This document shows positions 36,522 to 38,787 of a stretch of DNA of 38,787 nucleotides, piece after piece. The notes beneath the pieces are model-generated. The model did not search any database. It saw only the letters and a program-made list of their open reading frames with translations, and was not told where the DNA came from. Numbering within the stretch: the stretch's first letter is position 1; each line of letters opens with the position of its first letter. A program made the position numbers and the translations under genes. Source of the stretch: a virus; IMG/VR virus record IMGVR_UViG_3300044825_000232, positions 1-38,787 of that record. One strand, 5' to 3'.

Positions 36522-37119
36522 CTAAAAACTGTACTCCTTCCTGTAGCACGATGCTGTTGACATCGTGTCCGTCTGGCATCTGAACTATATTTACATTGCC
36601 TAACTCACGGCTGACTTTTTTACCAAACTCTAGCCCTGGATTGTCACCGTCTGCTAAGACAATGACTGTCTCAAAGTCATCTAGTATCTTGGTGTAGTAA
36701 GGCTTCCAGTTGTTAGCACCTGGGATACCCACTGCTGGGTGTCCAGTCTTGACTACTGTAGTGATTGCATCTATCTCACCTTCGGTGACACAGATATATT
36801 GGTTGGCTGTTAGCACCGCCTGTGCATTGAACATAGTGGTCTTAGCCCCTGGCAGACCTATGTACTTAGGGTCCTCACCATTGATAGACCTGAACCGTAT
36901 ATCCACCACGCCTGATGGCGTGATGTATGGGATAACTAACTTACCCTTGTAACCTTCGTGACCTGGTAATGGATTGTCCACTACTCCTAAATGAAACTTC
37001 TTTGCCTCGTCTACCGACAGACCCCGACTTGCCAGATAGTCTGCTGCTAGATGTATGTGCTGGGCGTACTCTGTTGTTGCCTGTAGGAGAAATTGTCTCT
37101 GCGAATTTGACAGCCTCAC
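36490..37119 (-). CDS. Primase TOPRIM subunit (split from CHC2)
   Basis: The 209-residue protein carries the catalytic half of a DnaG-type primase. It has YLASRGLSVDEAKKFHLG (RNA-polymerase-domain entry), IPYITPSGVVDIRFRSI, TEGEIDAI with E113, and VLADGDNPG with D157 and D159, the metal-binding TOPRIM acids. It starts at GTG 37119 with AAGGAGG eight bases upstream, all inside the CHC2 gene, and overlaps that gene by 179 bases in another frame. Together the two would make primers for the replication fork. Confidence 0.88.
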   Translation of the reverse strand: MRLSNSQRQFLLQATTEYAQHIHLAADYLASRGLSVDEAKKFHLGVVDNPLPGHEGYKGKLVIPYITPSGVVDIRFRSINGEDPKYIGLPGAKTTMFNAQAVLTANQYICVTEGEIDAITTVVKTGHPAVGIPGANNWKPYYTKILDDFETVIVLADGDNPGLEFGKKVSRELGNVNIVQMPDGHDVNSIVLQEGVQFLDERIRKCFNG

Positions 37120-37333
37120 GATAGTTGCCTCCTTCCTTGTGCATAATTAAATCATATACGTCTCCACCGACTCCACATCCGTGGCATTTAAATCTTTGTT
37201 CCTGATAGTTAACACCTGCTGAGGCGTGCTTATCTGGATGGAATGGACATTTAATCTTTCGCCACCCACTGCCCATTGCTGGCAGGGTGGCGCCTATATA
37301 TTCTAAATAGGCAGCGATGCTATGTTTGTCCAT
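36941..37333 (-). CDS. CHC2 zinc-binding subunit of a split primase
   Basis: From ATG 37333 this frame encodes 130 residues. The first 85 are a clear CHC2 zinc-binding domain: KIKCPFHPDKHASAGVNY, then FKCHGCGVGGDVYDLIMH, with C29, H32, C50 and C53. The EGGNYREAVKFAE helix follows. This domain reads the template for primer start sites. After about residue 86 the sequence becomes Ser/Arg-rich with no family pattern, because this part overlaps the TOPRIM gene, which is read in the +1 frame. The zinc part alone is therefore probably the functional unit. Confidence 0.86.
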   Translation of the reverse strand: MDKHSIAAYLEYIGATLPAMGSGWRKIKCPFHPDKHASAGVNYQEQRFKCHGCGVGGDVYDLIMHKEGGNYREAVKFAETISPTGNNRVRPAHTSSSRLSGKSGSVGRRGKEVSFRSSGQSITRSRRLQG

Positions 37334-37664
37334 CAACTTTCTTTAGGAGAGCAAGCCATACCTTTGCAGGCATAGTTGCATACCACTCTCCTACATCTCC
37401 TTTGCCTTTACGCTTATGGATTACAGTGCCTGTCCAAGCACCATCATTTTTCATCTCTACTTCTAACTCTGCTGTCCATCCTGCGAGGTCTAACTTAGCG
37501 TGATTCTTTACCTCAATGGTAACTCCTGGCAAACCGCTGATGTCGCCTTTGTCTAGGGTTGCTCCTGCTAGTCTGCGGTCTGCATACTTATAGCCGTTGG
37601 CTTTAAGCCAAGCCACGACTGCTCGTTCTGCTTGGCTACCTTTTGCCTTGGCTGGGTTACTCAA
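37320..37664 (-). CDS. Holliday-junction-resolvase-like PD-(D/E)XK nuclease
   Basis: This 114-residue protein opens GSQAERAVVAWLKANGY (E13) and continues RRLAGATLDKGDISGLPG with D40 in GDI, then VTIEVKNHAK with E52-x-K54. This is the E-D-ExK order of Hjc/RecU-like resolvases, common in actinophages. It would resolve branched DNA from replication or recombination before packaging. The start is TTG 37664, overlapping the previous stop; the ribosome site is poor, so translation likely depends on coupling. Confidence 0.84.
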   Translation of the reverse strand: MSNPAKAKGSQAERAVVAWLKANGYKYADRRLAGATLDKGDISGLPGVTIEVKNHAKLDLAGWTAELEVEMKNDGAWTGTVIHKRKGKGDVGEWYATMPAKVWLALLKKVDGQT

Positions 37665-37839
37665 GTCCTATTGCATCCCTTGCTATCTCATAAACCATCT
37701 TGTTGATAGTGTCATATAAAACATCATTGTTATACAACTCGTCAACAACTATGTTCCACTCGCCATCTAATATTTGTCTACCAATTAATGTCTCTATATC
37801 TTGTTGGGTTAAAGACATATCCCATATCTTAGTTTCCAT
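37657..37839 (-). CDS. 60-residue hypothetical protein after the helicase-like gene
   Basis: The ATG at 37839 (AGGAGG six bases upstream, inside the ATPase gene's end) gives 60 residues, acidic and helical (LTQQDIETLIGRQILDGEWN, then LYDTINKMVYEIARDAIG). A longer in-frame start at 37875 would run through ATPase coding sequence and is not preferred. Function unknown; it links the ATPase and the resolvase genes. Confidence 0.74.
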   Translation of the reverse strand: METKIWDMSLTQQDIETLIGRQILDGEWNIVVDELYNNDVLYDTINKMVYEIARDAIGLE

Positions 37840-38647
37840 ACATAGCCTCCTGTGCATACTTAATCTGAACATCATCTAGATACATACTGTCAGGGTTGAA
37901 GGCTAGGCTGACATAGTTGTTACCTGTCTGGTCTGCTCGCCCATATCTATTTTTGACTGGGGCTACACAGAGATAGGTATCATCACCCTGCTTCATCTGA
38001 CCTATGGTTAATACCATTGCTGGTATCTGATTGACAAGACCCTGGATAGCACTGCGTGGCTGGCAGGGATAACCCTCTGAGCCTTCTTTAGTATGGTGTA
38101 AGACAAGGACAGCAGCATTTGTATCTCTTGCAAGATACTTTAACTCCTTCATTGCTGAACGCATACCCTGGAATTCTTCGTGTCCATCCATTGCTATGTC
38201 CATCAAGTTGTCAACGACAATTAGTGTAGGACTCCTACCCCATACAGTTTCAAATGCACTGACCTCATCATCTAAATCTTTTAGAGTGGGTGTTGATTCA
38301 AAGGACCAGAACAAATGATTGTTAAGGGTAAGTATTTCTTCTGCTTTATCTGGCTCACGCTTGAGCATCTGCTCTGCTGCTGTCTGTGTAATACGGCTAG
38401 ACATTGCTAGCAAACGCATAGCCATAGTGTGAGCATTGGTATCTGCACTGAAGTACAGGGTAGGCACCTTTGCTCTGGCTGCAATAGCCAGCGCAACTGA
38501 TGACTTACCTGCACCTGGAGTGCCTGCAACCATAGTAATTTCTGCACGGCGCAGGATAATTCCTGCTCGCTCAAATGCCGCAAAAGCGGGTGGCAATGGT
38601 TCGCCACCCACCTCTGCTTTACTAATGCTGCGTTTAAGTGTACGCAT
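37829..38647 (-). CDS. DnaB/RecA-type ATPase (replicative helicase-like)
   Basis: The 272-residue protein has a Walker A loop GTPGAGKSS (42-50), a Walker B strand TLIVVDNL ending in D146, an AVLVLHHTKEG sensor-type motif near residue 205, and a C-terminal GNNYVSLAFNPD. This is the RecA-like core of hexameric helicases and of RepA-type DNA unwinding ATPases, without an N-terminal primase-binding domain. It should work with the split primase and SSB-like protein. The start at ATG 38647 overlaps the stop of the junction-spanning gene by TAATG. Confidence 0.88.
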   Translation of the reverse strand: MRTLKRSISKAEVGGEPLPPAFAAFERAGIILRRAEITMVAGTPGAGKSSVALAIAARAKVPTLYFSADTNAHTMAMRLLAMSSRITQTAAEQMLKREPDKAEEILTLNNHLFWSFESTPTLKDLDDEVSAFETVWGRSPTLIVVDNLMDIAMDGHEEFQGMRSAMKELKYLARDTNAAVLVLHHTKEGSEGYPCQPRSAIQGLVNQIPAMVLTIGQMKQGDDTYLCVAPVKNRYGRADQTGNNYVSLAFNPDSMYLDDVQIKYAQEAMYGN

Positions 38648-38787
38648 TACTTCACTTGGTCTGGAACAAATACATTCCAGTCAGCGCTGCCGACTTTGAC
38701 GTAATCATTCTTGCACTTATCAAATGCACCCTTTGGTGCTGGGCAGAAGTAACCACGATACATACGTCCGTCTTTACCTGTTCCCTG
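38647..38787 (-). CDS. 3' end of the junction-spanning Cys/His protein (duplicate of 1-127 plus last 14 bases)
   Basis: This segment repeats codons already present at 127-1 and adds the final 14 bases and the TAA (38649-38647) of the 152-residue protein whose start is at 445. It codes for its last 46 residues, including C121 and C131. It is partial only because the window opens and closes in the gene; it is not a second gene. Confidence 0.9.
   Translation of the reverse strand, partial: QGTGKDGRMYRGYFCPAPKGAFDKCKNDYVKVGSADWNVFVPDQVK
38661..38787. repeat. Right copy of 127-bp terminal direct repeat
   Basis: Identical to bases 1-127; see the left copy. When the ends are joined, base 38660 precedes base 1 and the reading frame across the join is kept. 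Confidence 0.95.

Overview
The window looks like the complete genome of an unintegrated, tailed double-stranded DNA phage of an actinobacterium. The first 127 bases recur exactly as the last 127, so the molecule closes to a circle of 38,660 bp, and one gene reads intact only across that junction. The host inference rests on a WhiB-family iron-sulfur regulator, on a set of small zinc-ribbon genes typical of actinobacteriophages, and on strong AAGGAG ribosome sites. The moderately AT-rich composition and the many small lysine-rich genes fit a freshwater, low-GC actinobacterium (acI/Nanopelagicales type) better than a soil mycolate host; that part is inference. No sheath, tape-measure or tail-tube gene is recognisable. 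Very large internal-type virion proteins and proteins resembling a tail adaptor and a tail nozzle suggest a short-tailed (podovirus) particle.

The genome has two opposed transcription units. A roughly 930-base non-coding control region (5894-6825) separates them at their 5' ends. A strong hairpin terminator (33572-33612) lies where they converge. The leftward (minus) unit runs from 5893 to base 1, continues across the junction at 38660 and ends at 33650. It is the early, DNA-metabolism half: an OB-fold/SSB-like protein behind its own 17-bp terminator, a chain of very small overlapping zinc-ribbon and membrane proteins leading into an exported lytic transglycosylase, a DUF932 protein, and a RecB/Cas4-type nuclease. 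Beyond the junction come a DnaB/RecA-type ATPase, a Holliday-junction-resolvase-like nuclease, a primase split into CHC2 and TOPRIM genes, an Nmad1-like protein, a sigma-like factor, small zinc proteins, WhiB, and two terminal genes. No DNA polymerase, integrase or repressor was recognised.

The rightward (plus) unit is the late half: a terminase with a helix-turn-helix-like N-terminus, portal, a set of large putative internal/ejection proteins (one of 1,777 residues), scaffold, and an HK97-fold major capsid protein with an inserted beta-rich domain. Then come seven short lysine-rich proteins, a tail-adaptor-like protein, a fibre with about 35 Ala/Ser heptads, a polyglycine adhesin, two conserved tail-associated proteins (one probably starting at ATT), a glycosyltransferase, a beta-rich nozzle-like protein and a lysis cassette (two membrane proteins around an M15 peptidase).

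The least ordinary signals are these. An RNA pseudoknot is predicted to cover the ribosome site of the RecB/Cas4-like gene (1231-1286). The TOPRIM gene starts on a strong ribosome site buried in the CHC2 coding sequence. There is a chain of eight micro-genes, two structured non-coding segments (3411-3540 and 6143-6370), and a probable ATT start codon.
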